The notes under the pieces were generated by a model. It saw nothing but the letters and a program-made list of their open reading frames with translations. It was not told the origin of the DNA and did not search any database. Positions 19,336 to 27,072 of a stretch of DNA of 64,000 bases are shown here, in pieces. This DNA comes from Streptococcus sanguinis SK355. Lineage in GTDB: Bacteria; Bacillota; Bacilli; Lactobacillales; Streptococcaceae. The DNA lies in contig NZ_GL890993.1 in assembly GCF_000212855.1 (NCBI RefSeq), positions 2,193,189 through 2,257,188 on the forward strand, in the 5' to 3' direction. Positions within the stretch are counted from its first letter, which is position 1. Each line of letters opens with the position of its first letter. Both the position numbers and the translations under genes were made by a program.

Positions 19336-20004
19336 CTAAAACTGGCTCATCCTCTCCTTTTCGTCATCTAGTGACTGCTGCAATAAGTTAGCCAGTCCTT
19401 GGATGTTTTGAGCAGCTAAAAGCTCCATATACTCCGCCCTATCATCCTTGCTGATGATGATTGGAGCATCTAGGTACTTCATAGCTAAGTACATAAGAAC
19501 CAAGCGGCCAGTGCGTCCATTCCCATCACTAAACGGATGAATACGCTCGAACTGGATATGAGTATCAGCCAGTATCTCTACTATCTCATGCTCACTCTTT
19601 GCCGCATCTAGTCTATAAGCTGTATTGTCAGCCCATTGAGACATTAAGAAAGGCGTTTCGTCTGGCGATGCCGTCTTAAACTCAGCTCCTATGATGGCAT
19701 TTTGAACAGTTTTAAACTGCCCTCTATCGTGCTGCAGGCGGTCTGTCAATAGCGCATGGAAATCTTGCACCAGCCCCACAGTCAAGGGGGCGTTATTAGC
19801 TAAGCTATCCAGCAACAAAGAAAAAGCCTGTTTGTGGTTCTCTATCTCATAGAACTCTCTGATACTCTTGTGCTTTCCTGGCAAGGTGCTTTCCAAGATG
19901 ATACTGACGGTTTCAGGAAGAGATATAGTGTTGCCCTCAATCCCGCTAGAATGGTAGGCAATACGGATCAGAATATCATCCAGATAATCTTGTTTATAGG
20001 TCAT
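19336..20004 (-). CDS. Fic family AMPylase-type protein, class II
   Basis: The 222-residue protein carries the Fic core HPFSDGNGRTGR (156-167), with the catalytic His and the phosphate-binding loop intact. The self-inhibitory helix motif SSGIEGN (19-25, S-x3-E-G) lies before the core, which defines class II Fic proteins. These transfer AMP or another nucleotide to protein side chains when inhibition is relieved. AAAGGAAAC lies just before the ATG at 20004; an upstream GTG would add five residues but consumes this site. No separate antitoxin gene is needed in this class. It directly follows a truncated GNAT frame. Confidence 0.92.
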   Translation of the reverse strand: MTYKQDYLDDILIRIAYHSSGIEGNTISLPETVSIILESTLPGKHKSIREFYEIENHKQAFSLLLDSLANNAPLTVGLVQDFHALLTDRLQHDRGQFKTVQNAIIGAEFKTASPDETPFLMSQWADNTAYRLDAAKSEHEIVEILADTHIQFERIHPFSDGNGRTGRLVLMYLAMKYLDAPIIISKDDRAEYMELLAAQNIQGLANLLQQSLDDEKERMSQF

Positions 20005-20018
20005 TTTGTTTCCTTTCA

Positions 20019-20213
20019 CTACTCTTTAGTGTATTTGATATTTAGAGATGTGTATGGCTTGCTTATGATTGAGAAATAACGCGCTTCAGGAGAAACCATT
20101 TCTTCATAATCTTCCAAGTCATTTTTCATATCATAAAAATCATAAGGTGCATCGTAATGCCAGTCATTAGCAATTTCCAAAGCATGCTGCTGGGTTAGTG
20201 GTTCAATCATCAT
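20019..20213 (-). pseudogene. Truncated GNAT acetyltransferase amino-terminal fragment
   Basis: The 64 codons encode MIEPLTQQHALEIANDWHY and then YDFYDMKNDLEDYEEMV. This is the recognisable start of a streptococcal GNAT acetyltransferase of about 140-150 residues. After EARYF the sequence diverges and stops, just 14 bases before the Fic start, so the acetyl-CoA-binding half is missing. A deletion that joined the Fic gene to this fragment would explain it. It may be expressed but cannot form the fold. Confidence 0.6.
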
Positions 20214-20228
20214 CTACTCCTCCTTTCT

Positions 20229-20654
20229 CTAAAATTCCCAATAAAAGCGTTTTTGGTCTGATTTTTCGCTGCAACCAAGACTGCGATAAAATTCATGGGC
20301 TGCGGAGCGGGAAATACCTGAATTAATCCGAATCCCTGTGTAGCCTGCGGCTTTTGCCTCTTCGCGCAAAGCTTGCATCAGCGCTCTGCCATGTCCCTGC
20401 CCTTGAAAATCCTGAGCGACGGCCAAAGCCAAGAGATTGAGCAAGGACGGGAAATAGAGACAGTCGTAACTAGCCGCATGGGCATAACCTATGACCTGAC
20501 CGCCTTCTTCAGCTACCAAAATCAAATGCTGGTCATTCTCTAGCAGCCTCTTCAGTTGAGCCTCCGTCGCTTCCCTATCGAAGTCATAGCCCAAGCACTC
20601 AGCATTAAGCCGCTGAATGGCTGCGGCATCTCTTAGTTTTACTTTACGAATCAT
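20229..20654 (-). CDS. GNAT family N-acetyltransferase
   Basis: The 141-residue single-domain enzyme has an amino-terminal IRKVKLRDAAAIQRLN and HLILVAEEGGQVIGYAHA. The acetyl-CoA loop is QDFQGQGHGRALMQALREEA (about 90-109), followed by HEFYRSLGC and a closing strand. It is of ordinary length and the acceptor is unknown. GAGGTGACAG precedes the ATG. It leads a short operon with the truncated GNAT and Fic frames. Confidence 0.9.
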   Translation of the reverse strand: MIRKVKLRDAAAIQRLNAECLGYDFDREATEAQLKRLLENDQHLILVAEEGGQVIGYAHAASYDCLYFPSLLNLLALAVAQDFQGQGHGRALMQALREEAKAAGYTGIRINSGISRSAAHEFYRSLGCSEKSDQKRFYWEF

Positions 20655-20687
20655 CTGTCACCTCGTTCTTCTCTTTATTATAGCAGA

Positions 20688-20710
20688 AAAGCAGTCTTTT
20701 TGACTGCTTT
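20688..20710 (-). terminator. Terminator of the S41 peptidase gene
   Basis: AAAGCAGTC pairs perfectly with GACTGCTTT around five bases, directly after the stop at 20718 (minus strand), followed by TCTGC. The T tract is weak. Confidence 0.55.
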
Positions 20711-20717
20711 CAATGAA

Positions 20718-21662
20718 CTATTCTCCCATCTGTCCCTTCAACCAAGACTCCGCCTCTTCTAAAGGCTGGTCTGTTAGGACATCGGGCTGAATGGCCTCAT
20801 TCTCATAAAGCTTGCCCGTGCGATCTAGGATACTCGAGGTAGTCAAGAGCAAAACCGCTCCATCATATAGTTGATAATAATTATTTCCCGTAGTATAGCT
20901 TGCCGTTGGCTGACCAAATATTTTAACATTTTCCAGTCCCTTAAAAGCTAAAACAGTCATCTCTCCTGAGCTACCTGTCTTCCCATTGGTAAGGACAGCT
21001 ATTGGCACTTTCTTTGCTTTCTCATCAGTCTGCTCCAGACCAAGCTGCTTAAGAATATCTGACCGAGAAATCGCGCTCTTGCTTCCATTTTTATAAACAA
21101 ATTGGAAGAGGTCTTCATCAGGCAAAAGAGAGGACAGGCCCGCAATCATCGGATACATATTCCCGCCGGTATTGTCTCTCAAATCCACAAGAACCGCCTG
21201 ATAGTCATCCTTTTTAAGAGCTGCTGAAAGTTTCTTGGCATAAGCTTTCGCTGCCTGTGCATCACCTGTGAAAGCAGGAACTTTTAAATAGAGAACTCCC
21301 TCTCGATTCTGCACTTCAGGGTGGTTTTTGCTTTCCGACCAATTTTCGGGATTATCCTGTGGACTTAAAAAATAAGAATGCTTCCCGCCAGCCTTTTTGG
21401 TTAATTCTTCCAAAACAGGATAGGTATCTTGATAAGTCTTAGCTGATTCAAGCTTCTCCAAGGCTTTCTTCTTCTCATTCTCCCAGTCTTTGTCAGTATA
21501 AAGACCGAAATCAAGTTTTTTCACAACCGAGCGAGCGTAGTCCTGCGGACTAGGTGGGAAAAGAAAAATGCCATAGTCTGGACCAAAGTAGGCCAGAAAA
21601 CCCATTAAAAGAGCAAGCAAAACCAATACTGTTCCCAAGCAACCTAAAAGGACTTTTTTCAT
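20718..21662 (-). CDS. S41 family (tail-specific/CtpA-like) peptidase
   Basis: The 314-residue protein has an amino-terminal membrane helix (about 5-25), which puts the rest outside the cell, and an S41 core. The core shows VLVDLRDNTGGNMYP, then TNGKTGSSGEM with the catalytic serine, and FGQPTASYTTGN. No PDZ domain is visible and the protein is short, like the nisin-resistance protease NSR group. NSR-like enzymes trim lantibiotics, so a peptide-resistance role fits. A longer frame reaches 21728, but AAAGG before the ATG at 21662 favours that start. The gene has the shared promoter at 21699-21776, which links it to the BceAB genes. Confidence 0.87.
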   Translation of the reverse strand: MKKVLLGCLGTVLVLLALLMGFLAYFGPDYGIFLFPPSPQDYARSVVKKLDFGLYTDKDWENEKKKALEKLESAKTYQDTYPVLEELTKKAGGKHSYFLSPQDNPENWSESKNHPEVQNREGVLYLKVPAFTGDAQAAKAYAKKLSAALKKDDYQAVLVDLRDNTGGNMYPMIAGLSSLLPDEDLFQFVYKNGSKSAISRSDILKQLGLEQTDEKAKKVPIAVLTNGKTGSSGEMTVLAFKGLENVKIFGQPTASYTTGNNYYQLYDGAVLLLTTSSILDRTGKLYENEAIQPDVLTDQPLEEAESWLKGQMGE

Positions 21663-21698
21663 AATTGCACAACCTTTCTTGTGAGGATTTCTGAGCTG

Positions 21699-21776
21699 AT
21701 TATAGCAAAATAGAGACACGTTTTCCATGTCTCTACCTTACATTTATCATCGTCAATCTTACATTTTTGTAAGATT
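21699..21776 (-). promoter_or_regulatory. Bce-type regulated promoter of the S41 peptidase gene (copy 1 of 6)
   Basis: Read on the minus strand: a perfect inverted repeat AATCTTACA-N4-TGTAAGATT (21755-21776), a half-site AAATGTAAGG (21738-21747), ACATGG (21725-21730), exactly 20 bases, and TATAAT (21699-21704). The same order and the same 20-base spacing recur at five other places in the window. This copy has the most complete palindrome and the consensus -10. Confidence 0.75.
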
Positions 21777-21794
21777 ATTTTAATCTACAGAAGC

Positions 21795-22064
21795 TTATTT
21801 CCATTTCTCACTCTTAGAGAATGCAATCATCAAACCAGACCCAGCTAGAACTGCCAGAATAACAAGACAGATATTTTTCAGTGGATAGAGCCAGTCTTTA
21901 TTTTTCTCATGCCAAGTTGTCTTCCAAAGCCGAACATACTCAGCATGCATATCTTCGGGCTGGTTCAGCTGAATATTAATCACAATCGCCAGTAAAATTA
22001 GGGCTATAAAAGCAAGGGCAAAGAGGCAGATTTTCTTCTTTTGGGTTAGGTTAAGGTTCTTCAT
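21795..22064 (-). CDS. Small membrane protein of unknown function
   Basis: The 89-residue protein has two hydrophobic segments (about residues 11-30 and 63-81) and a charged middle rich in Trp, Lys and Glu (RLWKTTWHEKNKDWLY). No family is recognised. AGAAGGAGAAAAG gives a strong ribosome site, so it is very likely translated. It lies between the amino-acid permease and the S41 peptidase; the regulated promoter of the latter begins just after its stop. Confidence 0.75.
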   Translation of the reverse strand: MKNLNLTQKKKICLFALAFIALILLAIVINIQLNQPEDMHAEYVRLWKTTWHEKNKDWLYPLKNICLVILAVLAGSGLMIAFSKSEKWK

Positions 22065-22107
22065 TCTTTTCTCCTTCTACTTTCTTTTTAATAGCAATAC
22101 TCTATCC

Positions 22108-23508
22108 CTACTTCTCTTTTACAGATATTTCTGAGTTCCTATAGCCATAGAAGGCGTAAATGAGACTTCCCAGCGCTAGGGCAATTCCAAAGGCCTGCCA
22201 GGTTTCCTTGGTGTACTGAGTCATAAAGGATAGACAGATGACAATGGACAAGATTGGCGTCAGAGGCACCAGAGGTGTTTTGAATTCTCCAGCTTTGGGC
22301 ATTCCTTTGTCTTTCCGCAATTTCAAGACAGCGAGTGCCAATAAAATCAGATAGGCCAAGGTGCAGATATTGAGGAAAGAGGCGATGCTAGCCAAGGGGA
22401 AGATACCAGCACAGACAGCTGAGGCGATCCCTACTAAAATCGTTGCATTCTTTGGCACCCGACTAGTCTCTGTCAATTTCTTGAAAGAGCGAGGCAAAAG
22501 ACCATCACGCGCAATACTGTAAATCATCCGCGACAGGGCGTAGGTCATGGAGATGCAGACTGTAATCAGTGTCAAAATAGCGACGACAGAGATATAGTTA
22601 GCTGCCCAGCCAAGTCCGACGCTGCGCAGGGCAAAGGCCACCGCATCTGAGACATCTAGCTTGCTATAGTGGACAATCCCAGTCAAGACCAAGGTCACCA
22701 AAATATAGAGAATAGTCACAATGCTCAAGGATAAGACAATCCCACGCGGAACGTTCTTTTGGGGCTCCTTGATTTCATCAACCGCCATGGAAATGGACTC
22801 AAAGCCCAGAAAGGCAAAGAACATGAGTGAGGCCCCGGCCATGATACCGACCTTGCCGCCATAAATTTCTCCAAAGCCAAAAGGTGCAAAGTTAGACCAA
22901 TTTTCTGGTTTGATGAAGAAAAATCCTGCAATGATAAAGAGTGCCAAGGCTGAGAATTTCAAGACCACCAAGGCTGAGTTGAAGCGCAGGGCTGCCTTTG
23001 AGTTCAAAAGGACAACCCCTGTAACAAAGACCAAGACCAGAATAGGCAGCAAATCCACATAAGTACCTTCTTTAGGATTGAAGGTGCCATTCAGAGCTGC
23101 CGGCAGCTGGATACCAAAGCCGCTCAGCAAGCCCTTCAGATAAGAGCCCCAGCCAGAGGCAACACCTGAGATAGCTGTCATGAACTCCATGATGGTCAGC
23201 CAACCAGCCAGCCAAGCGGGAAATTCTCCCAGAACCGCATAAATATAACTATAGGCTCCGCCATTGGCCGGAATCCGTGAAGCAAACTCAGCATAAAAAA
23301 GAGCTGAAATACTCACACAAAGAGCTGAAATGACAATCGAAACGGTCAGAGCAGGCCCAGCATATTTGGCTGCTCCGGTCCCAGTGATGGTAAAAATCCC
23401 AGTTCCTACCATTGCTCCAATACCAAGCAAAATTAAATCAGGAATTTTCAAATGACGGCGCATGCCCGTTCTATCCTTGCTGGCATCTTTTTTTCTAAAA
23501 ATATTCAT
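22108..23508 (-). CDS. APC superfamily amino-acid permease
   Basis: The 466-residue protein has about 12 membrane helices. The first shows GIGAMVGTGIFTITGTGAA, the unwound helix that binds the substrate backbone in APC transporters. FFAFLGFESISMAVDEIKEPQKNVPRGI (helix 6 to loop) is typical of the CAT/BcaP branch. It imports amino acids, perhaps branched-chain, by proton or exchange coupling; the substrate is inferred only from the branch. AGGAGAGTAAAAATAG precedes the ATG. It has no partner genes and is probably its own transcript. Confidence 0.9.
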   Translation of the reverse strand: MNIFRKKDASKDRTGMRRHLKIPDLILLGIGAMVGTGIFTITGTGAAKYAGPALTVSIVISALCVSISALFYAEFASRIPANGGAYSYIYAVLGEFPAWLAGWLTIMEFMTAISGVASGWGSYLKGLLSGFGIQLPAALNGTFNPKEGTYVDLLPILVLVFVTGVVLLNSKAALRFNSALVVLKFSALALFIIAGFFFIKPENWSNFAPFGFGEIYGGKVGIMAGASLMFFAFLGFESISMAVDEIKEPQKNVPRGIVLSLSIVTILYILVTLVLTGIVHYSKLDVSDAVAFALRSVGLGWAANYISVVAILTLITVCISMTYALSRMIYSIARDGLLPRSFKKLTETSRVPKNATILVGIASAVCAGIFPLASIASFLNICTLAYLILLALAVLKLRKDKGMPKAGEFKTPLVPLTPILSIVICLSFMTQYTKETWQAFGIALALGSLIYAFYGYRNSEISVKEK

Positions 23509-23589
23509 CTATTTTTACTCTCCTAATTGCATTAACGCCCTATTTTATCATATTTCCTCCCTTTTAGGAATCCTTCTCAGAAAAATACC

Positions 23590-23621
23590 GAAAAGAAAGG
23601 CTGAGAAAAATCTCAGCCTAG
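23590..23621 (-). terminator. Terminator of the first bceAB operon
   Basis: AGGCTGAGA pairs with TCTCAGCCT across four bases on the minus strand, followed by TTCTTTTC. It lies between the permease stop at 23665 and the next gene. Confidence 0.75.
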
Positions 23622-23664
23622 GTCTTTAAAATAGATGAAAGATATATAGAGCCTGTCTCTGCTA

Positions 23665-25653
23665 TCACATAGCCACAATTTTGCGATAGCTGCGAGATGT
23701 GATGAGAAAGACACCGACATATACTGCAATAAACAGAGCGCAGACACCCAGAGTCACCACTAACATAAGTGTGGCATTCAGCACCCCTAAAGCAGATAAA
23801 ATCAAGCTCAGCATGTGATAGGCAAAAGCCAAATGAAGAAAGGCAAAGATTAGGGGTAGGAAGAAGACTATCAGAATCTGCCTACGAATCGTTTTCTTAA
23901 TTTGTTTTTCGTCCAATCCAACCTTTTGTAAAATAACAAAGCCTTCTCGATCTTCATAGCCTTCAGAAATCTGCTTGTAGTAGATGATAAGAACAGTTCC
24001 AAGCATAAAAACGATTGATAGGAAAATTCCAATAAAGAACATACCACCTAGCATTCCTTTTATTTCTTGCTTATCAAAGGCAGTCACCGAACCATAAATA
24101 GCTTGATTTTCAGGTAAGGTGGTATTAAAACTGCTTAGCTTTTCTTGGTATACTTCTTTGAGTTTTCTCTGTTCTTCTTTTGGAAGCTTAAGATTTAATC
24201 CTCCATAATAGTTAACATTGACAGCGTAATCGTTCATCAATGAAGAAAAGATTTGACTCGGATTTTTAGCTACCATATAGATTTTTTCAGGCACTATCAT
24301 ATTCATCGGATCGGGTATATTACCGAAAACGAAATCTTCTTTTAATTTTTTCTTGATTTTTAAATTTTTATCAGCTAGCTGTAAATCTTTTTTGCTGTCT
24401 AATTCCAGTCCTTGCTCAAATATGGCTATTTCATCATCTTTAAGCTGAAGACTTTGACCCGTCATTCCTTGATAATCACTCTCAGAAATGGCCAAAATAT
24501 AAAGATTTGGAGTGAATGATTTCTGTCCCTTAGAATAAATATCTAGCTGATTACCAGTTCGACCGCTAACTCCTATTGTATAATACTGGTAAATAACTTT
24601 TTTACTAATCTGAAGCTGCTGCTCTTGAACAAACTCTGTCAAAGCTTGGTCCAGCACCTCACCTGTTACTTCTTTTCCTTGGATACTGAAATCATGCGGG
24701 AACATGGCATTCTGCATATAATCACCACCAGCATAAATGTTGGCTCCACCAGATAAGGTAACCAGAACCATTGTCGACAAAATAGAAATCGTCGCTAAAC
24801 CAATTGCATTTTTCTTCATTCGAAAAATTAGATTAGATACCGAAATCATGTTATCTGGCTGATAATAAAACGTCTTTCTCTTTTTCAAAAATTGTAAGAA
24901 AACAGTCGTTCCTGCATTGAAAAGTAGATAAGTCCCTAGAATAACAAAAAGTACGGCCACGAAGAAAATGATAATGGCTGCCATCGGATTAGATACACCT
25001 AAAGCAAGATAATAGCCAAAAGCGAGAGAAGACATACCAATAATAGTTTGCAAGAGTAAAAAGCGACTCTTTTTCTCCCCGCTATTTTTTTCTTTGACTA
25101 ATTGCAGAGCATCAAACTTTCTTAAGTAAAAGCCGTTTTTAATCAGCAAGCAGAAAAATACAAAAGCATAGAAAATGATAATCAATACCATTACAAAAGG
25201 TTGAAATGTTGAAACCAAAACCACCTTGGTACCCATGAGCTTGAGCAGAAAGGCATAAATCAGCTGGTCAAAGAGAACACCAATAGTCAGCCCCAAGCTT
25301 ACAGCCACTAGCCCGAAGATTAGTAGCTCAATAAAGGTCATAACAAAGAGATGACGCTTATTGAGCCCCAACATACCGTAAAGTCCTAGCTCCTTGGAGC
25401 GATTCTTCATGACAAATTGATTGGCATAAAAGACAATAATTCCAGCTGTGATGTTCACAATAACAACCCCTAGGACCAAAACAAGGATAACAGAGCTGGC
25501 CCCTGTCATTTTGGATAGATTGGGATTAAAAGCCAAGGAGTTGAAAATATAAGAAATGGCTACAGCCACACAGGTAGCCAGTGCAAAAGGATAATAGAGA
25601 CGGCGGTTCTTAATCAGATTGGATACCGCCAATTTTGCTGCTAATCGAAACAC
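23665..25653 (-). CDS. BceB-type ABC permease (peptide-antibiotic sensing/detoxification), copy 1
   Basis: The 662-residue protein has ten predicted helices: one at 17-40, a group of three, a pair, then a large extracellular domain (about 310-520), and three at the end. FtsX-like domains are marked by KNRSKELGLYGMLG and YEDREGFVILQKVGLDEKQI. BceB permeases bind bacitracin-like peptides and signal to a BceS kinase. The GTG start shares one base with the ATPase stop (TAGTG), so the two are coupled. It is roughly 45% identical by eye to the second copy at 43582 and differs most in the sensing loop. No kinase lies beside this copy. Confidence 0.93.
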   Translation of the reverse strand: MFRLAAKLAVSNLIKNRRLYYPFALATCVAVAISYIFNSLAFNPNLSKMTGASSVILVLVLGVVIVNITAGIIVFYANQFVMKNRSKELGLYGMLGLNKRHLFVMTFIELLIFGLVAVSLGLTIGVLFDQLIYAFLLKLMGTKVVLVSTFQPFVMVLIIIFYAFVFFCLLIKNGFYLRKFDALQLVKEKNSGEKKSRFLLLQTIIGMSSLAFGYYLALGVSNPMAAIIIFFVAVLFVILGTYLLFNAGTTVFLQFLKKRKTFYYQPDNMISVSNLIFRMKKNAIGLATISILSTMVLVTLSGGANIYAGGDYMQNAMFPHDFSIQGKEVTGEVLDQALTEFVQEQQLQISKKVIYQYYTIGVSGRTGNQLDIYSKGQKSFTPNLYILAISESDYQGMTGQSLQLKDDEIAIFEQGLELDSKKDLQLADKNLKIKKKLKEDFVFGNIPDPMNMIVPEKIYMVAKNPSQIFSSLMNDYAVNVNYYGGLNLKLPKEEQRKLKEVYQEKLSSFNTTLPENQAIYGSVTAFDKQEIKGMLGGMFFIGIFLSIVFMLGTVLIIYYKQISEGYEDREGFVILQKVGLDEKQIKKTIRRQILIVFFLPLIFAFLHLAFAYHMLSLILSALGVLNATLMLVVTLGVCALFIAVYVGVFLITSRSYRKIVAM

Positions 25654-26414
25654 TAGTCCTTCACCTCACTTGCCATAACTGTCAGAGTATCGGAAATCTC
25701 TTGGAACATCTGCCGCTCGGTCTTGTCACCGCGGAAGATTTGATTGTAGAGAATCCCATCCTTGATAAAGAGCACACGCTTGGCCCGGCTAGCCGCTGCT
25801 GTTGAGTGGGTTACCATGAGAATAGTTTGACCGCGGGCATTGATGTCGTCAAAGACATCCAGCAACGCCGCCGAAGACTTGGAATCCAAGGCTCCCGTCG
25901 GCTCATCCGCTAGCAAAATCTCAGGGTCTGTGATGATGGCCCGAGCCACTGCTACCCGTTGCTTTTGACCCCCGGAAATCTCATAAGGAAACTTCTCTTG
26001 GAGTTTGTTAATTCCCAGCTCGTTGCAGGTCGTAACCAGCTTTTGCATCATCTCGGTAATGGGGCGGCGAGAGAGGACCAGAGGCAGGAGAATATTATCC
26101 TTGACCGACAGGGTATCCAGCAGATTGAAATCCTGAAAGACAAATCCTAATTTCTCTCGTCGGAAGCTAGAAGCTTGGCTGTTTTTGATGGTTGCTGTGT
26201 CAGTTCCGTTGAGAAAGACGCGGCCCTCAGTCGGCTTGTCCAACATGGCTAGGATGTTGAGCAGAGTGGATTTACCGGAGCCTGACTCCCCCATGATGGC
26301 GACATATTCGCCCTTTTCTACCGTAAAGTGAATGTCCTTCAGTGCCTCCACTTGGCTGCCCTGAAAGCGGGTTTTATAAATTTTTTTCACATGCTGTACG
26401 TCTAATAATGTCAT
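25653..26414 (-). CDS. BceA-type ABC ATPase, copy 1
   Basis: The 253-residue ATPase has Walker A GESGSGKST (about 42-50), Q-loop VFQDFNLLDTL, signature ISGGQKQR and Walker B ILLADEPTGALD. The H-switch is VTHSTAAASRAKR. It energises the BceB permease just downstream. Its first 251 residues are identical to those of the copy at 45563-46342, although the DNA differs at scattered third positions. The copies differ only at the end (KD here, GDYVQTNE there). The shared regulated promoter lies at 26450-26523. Confidence 0.95.
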   Translation of the reverse strand: MTLLDVQHVKKIYKTRFQGSQVEALKDIHFTVEKGEYVAIMGESGSGKSTLLNILAMLDKPTEGRVFLNGTDTATIKNSQASSFRREKLGFVFQDFNLLDTLSVKDNILLPLVLSRRPITEMMQKLVTTCNELGINKLQEKFPYEISGGQKQRVAVARAIITDPEILLADEPTGALDSKSSAALLDVFDDINARGQTILMVTHSTAAASRAKRVLFIKDGILYNQIFRGDKTERQMFQEISDTLTVMASEVKD

Positions 26415-26449
26415 ACTCGAACCTCTTCTTTATTTAACTTGATACTACT

Positions 26450-26523
26450 ATCATACCGGAAAGACAGACAAGTTTCCATAACCTAATCTTTCATTTTGCC
26501 TGCCAATCTTACATTTTTGTCAT
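26450..26523 (-). promoter_or_regulatory. Bce-type regulated promoter of bceAB copy 1 (copy 2 of 6)
   Basis: Read on the minus strand: TGACAAAAATGTAAGA (26507-26522), a half-site AAATGAAAGA, GGTTATGG (TTATGG at 26476-26481), exactly 20 bases, and TATGAT (26450-26455), 36 bases before the bceA start. The first arm is TGACA in place of TTACA, so the palindrome is imperfect, as in copies 3, 4 and 6. Confidence 0.75.
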
Positions 26524-26538
26524 CTTGTGCTCCAAGTC

Positions 26539-26577
26539 GGATAAAGAGAAAAGTCAACTGACCTTTCTCTTATCCTT
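26539..26577 (-). terminator. Hairpin after the 43-residue protein gene
   Basis: GGATAAGAGAAA pairs with TTTCTCTTTATCC (one bulge) 16 bases after the stop. It has no T run, so it may be a weak terminator or 3'-end stabiliser. Confidence 0.4.
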
Positions 26578-26592
26578 GAATAATGGAATCTC

Positions 26593-26724
26593 TCAGTGAC
26601 TGTACTGTAGCCAGAAATAATATTGACTGGAAGCGCAGCCTAGGCGAGTCTTCTCGATTTCTTCCTTGGAAATCTTTTGAGCTTTAGGTTTACTTTGACG
26701 ATGGTTAAAAAGATTGATTTTCAT
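26593..26724 (-). CDS. Small 43-residue protein under a Bce-type promoter
   Basis: An ATG at 26724, six bases after a perfect AAGGAGG, opens a 43-codon frame. The product starts MKINLFNHRQSKPKAQ, continues with SKEEIEKTRLG and ends CASSQYYFWLQYSH. It has one cysteine, a basic and acidic helical middle, an aromatic tail and no signal peptide. A frame upstream up to 26985 exists but runs through the promoter and a terminator, so it is not used. The regulated promoter at 26794-26866 is 70 bases upstream. I know no family; a regulatory or resistance-related peptide is possible. Confidence 0.6.
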   Translation of the reverse strand: MKINLFNHRQSKPKAQKISKEEIEKTRLGCASSQYYFWLQYSH

Positions 26725-26793
26725 AGCGGGCCTCCTTCTTGAAATCTGATTTTTAGTTTGGAAGATAGTTATCTTCTTTTTCTTTACACTTAT

Positions 26794-26866
26794 AGGATAC
26801 CGAATTCCCAGGCTAGCTGCCATAAGATAACCTTTCATTTTAGCCTGTAAACTTACATTTTTGTCA
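26794..26866 (-). promoter_or_regulatory. Bce-type regulated promoter of the 43-residue protein (copy 3 of 6)
   Basis: Read on the minus strand: TGACAAAAATGTAAG, a half-site AAATGAAAGG, CTTATGG (TTATGG at 26820-26825), exactly 20 bases, and TATCCT (26794-26799). The -10 is weak, as expected for an activated promoter. Confidence 0.7.
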
Positions 26867-26952
26867 CTTAGAAAAAATAGTTTTCGATTCTCCTTAAACT
26901 GCGTCAATAGTCCTAAATTCAACGATGTATATCGGCTTCTTTCATCAAGCGA

Positions 26953-26982
26953 ATAAAAAAACCGGAATTTGTTTCCGGTTTT
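26953..26982. terminator. Terminator after the old-yellow-enzyme gene
   Basis: ACCGGAA and TTCCGGT pair across a short loop with TTTTTTTATTC on the minus strand. Near-identical hairpins lie after the methyltransferase (34826-34852) and its decayed copy (34255-34281). Confidence 0.8.
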
Positions 26983-26988
26983 CATGAT

Positions 26989-27039
26989 ATATTTCCTAAA
27001 TTTAAAGATATAGAAGTTTTCTTTCCAGAGGAGGTTCAG
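26989..27039 (-). pseudogene. Short remnant resembling the methyltransferase 3' end
   Basis: In one frame the minus strand reads LNLLWKENFYIFKFRK just before the terminator. This parallels LKLLWDGKFYVLTFRK at the end of the methyltransferase at 34861-35601, with the stop codon lost. Together with the adjoining terminator and promoter copy it looks like a worn duplicate of the methyltransferase tail. Confidence 0.4.
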
Positions 27040-27072
27040 ACTTCTGTCAATACTATCTTGAGCAGGCTATTC

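Noticed and set aside
26725..26985. Long amino-terminal extension of the 43-residue protein (130 residues in all)
   Set aside because: It would cross a terminator and the regulated promoter; a perfect ribosome site marks the inner ATG at 26724.
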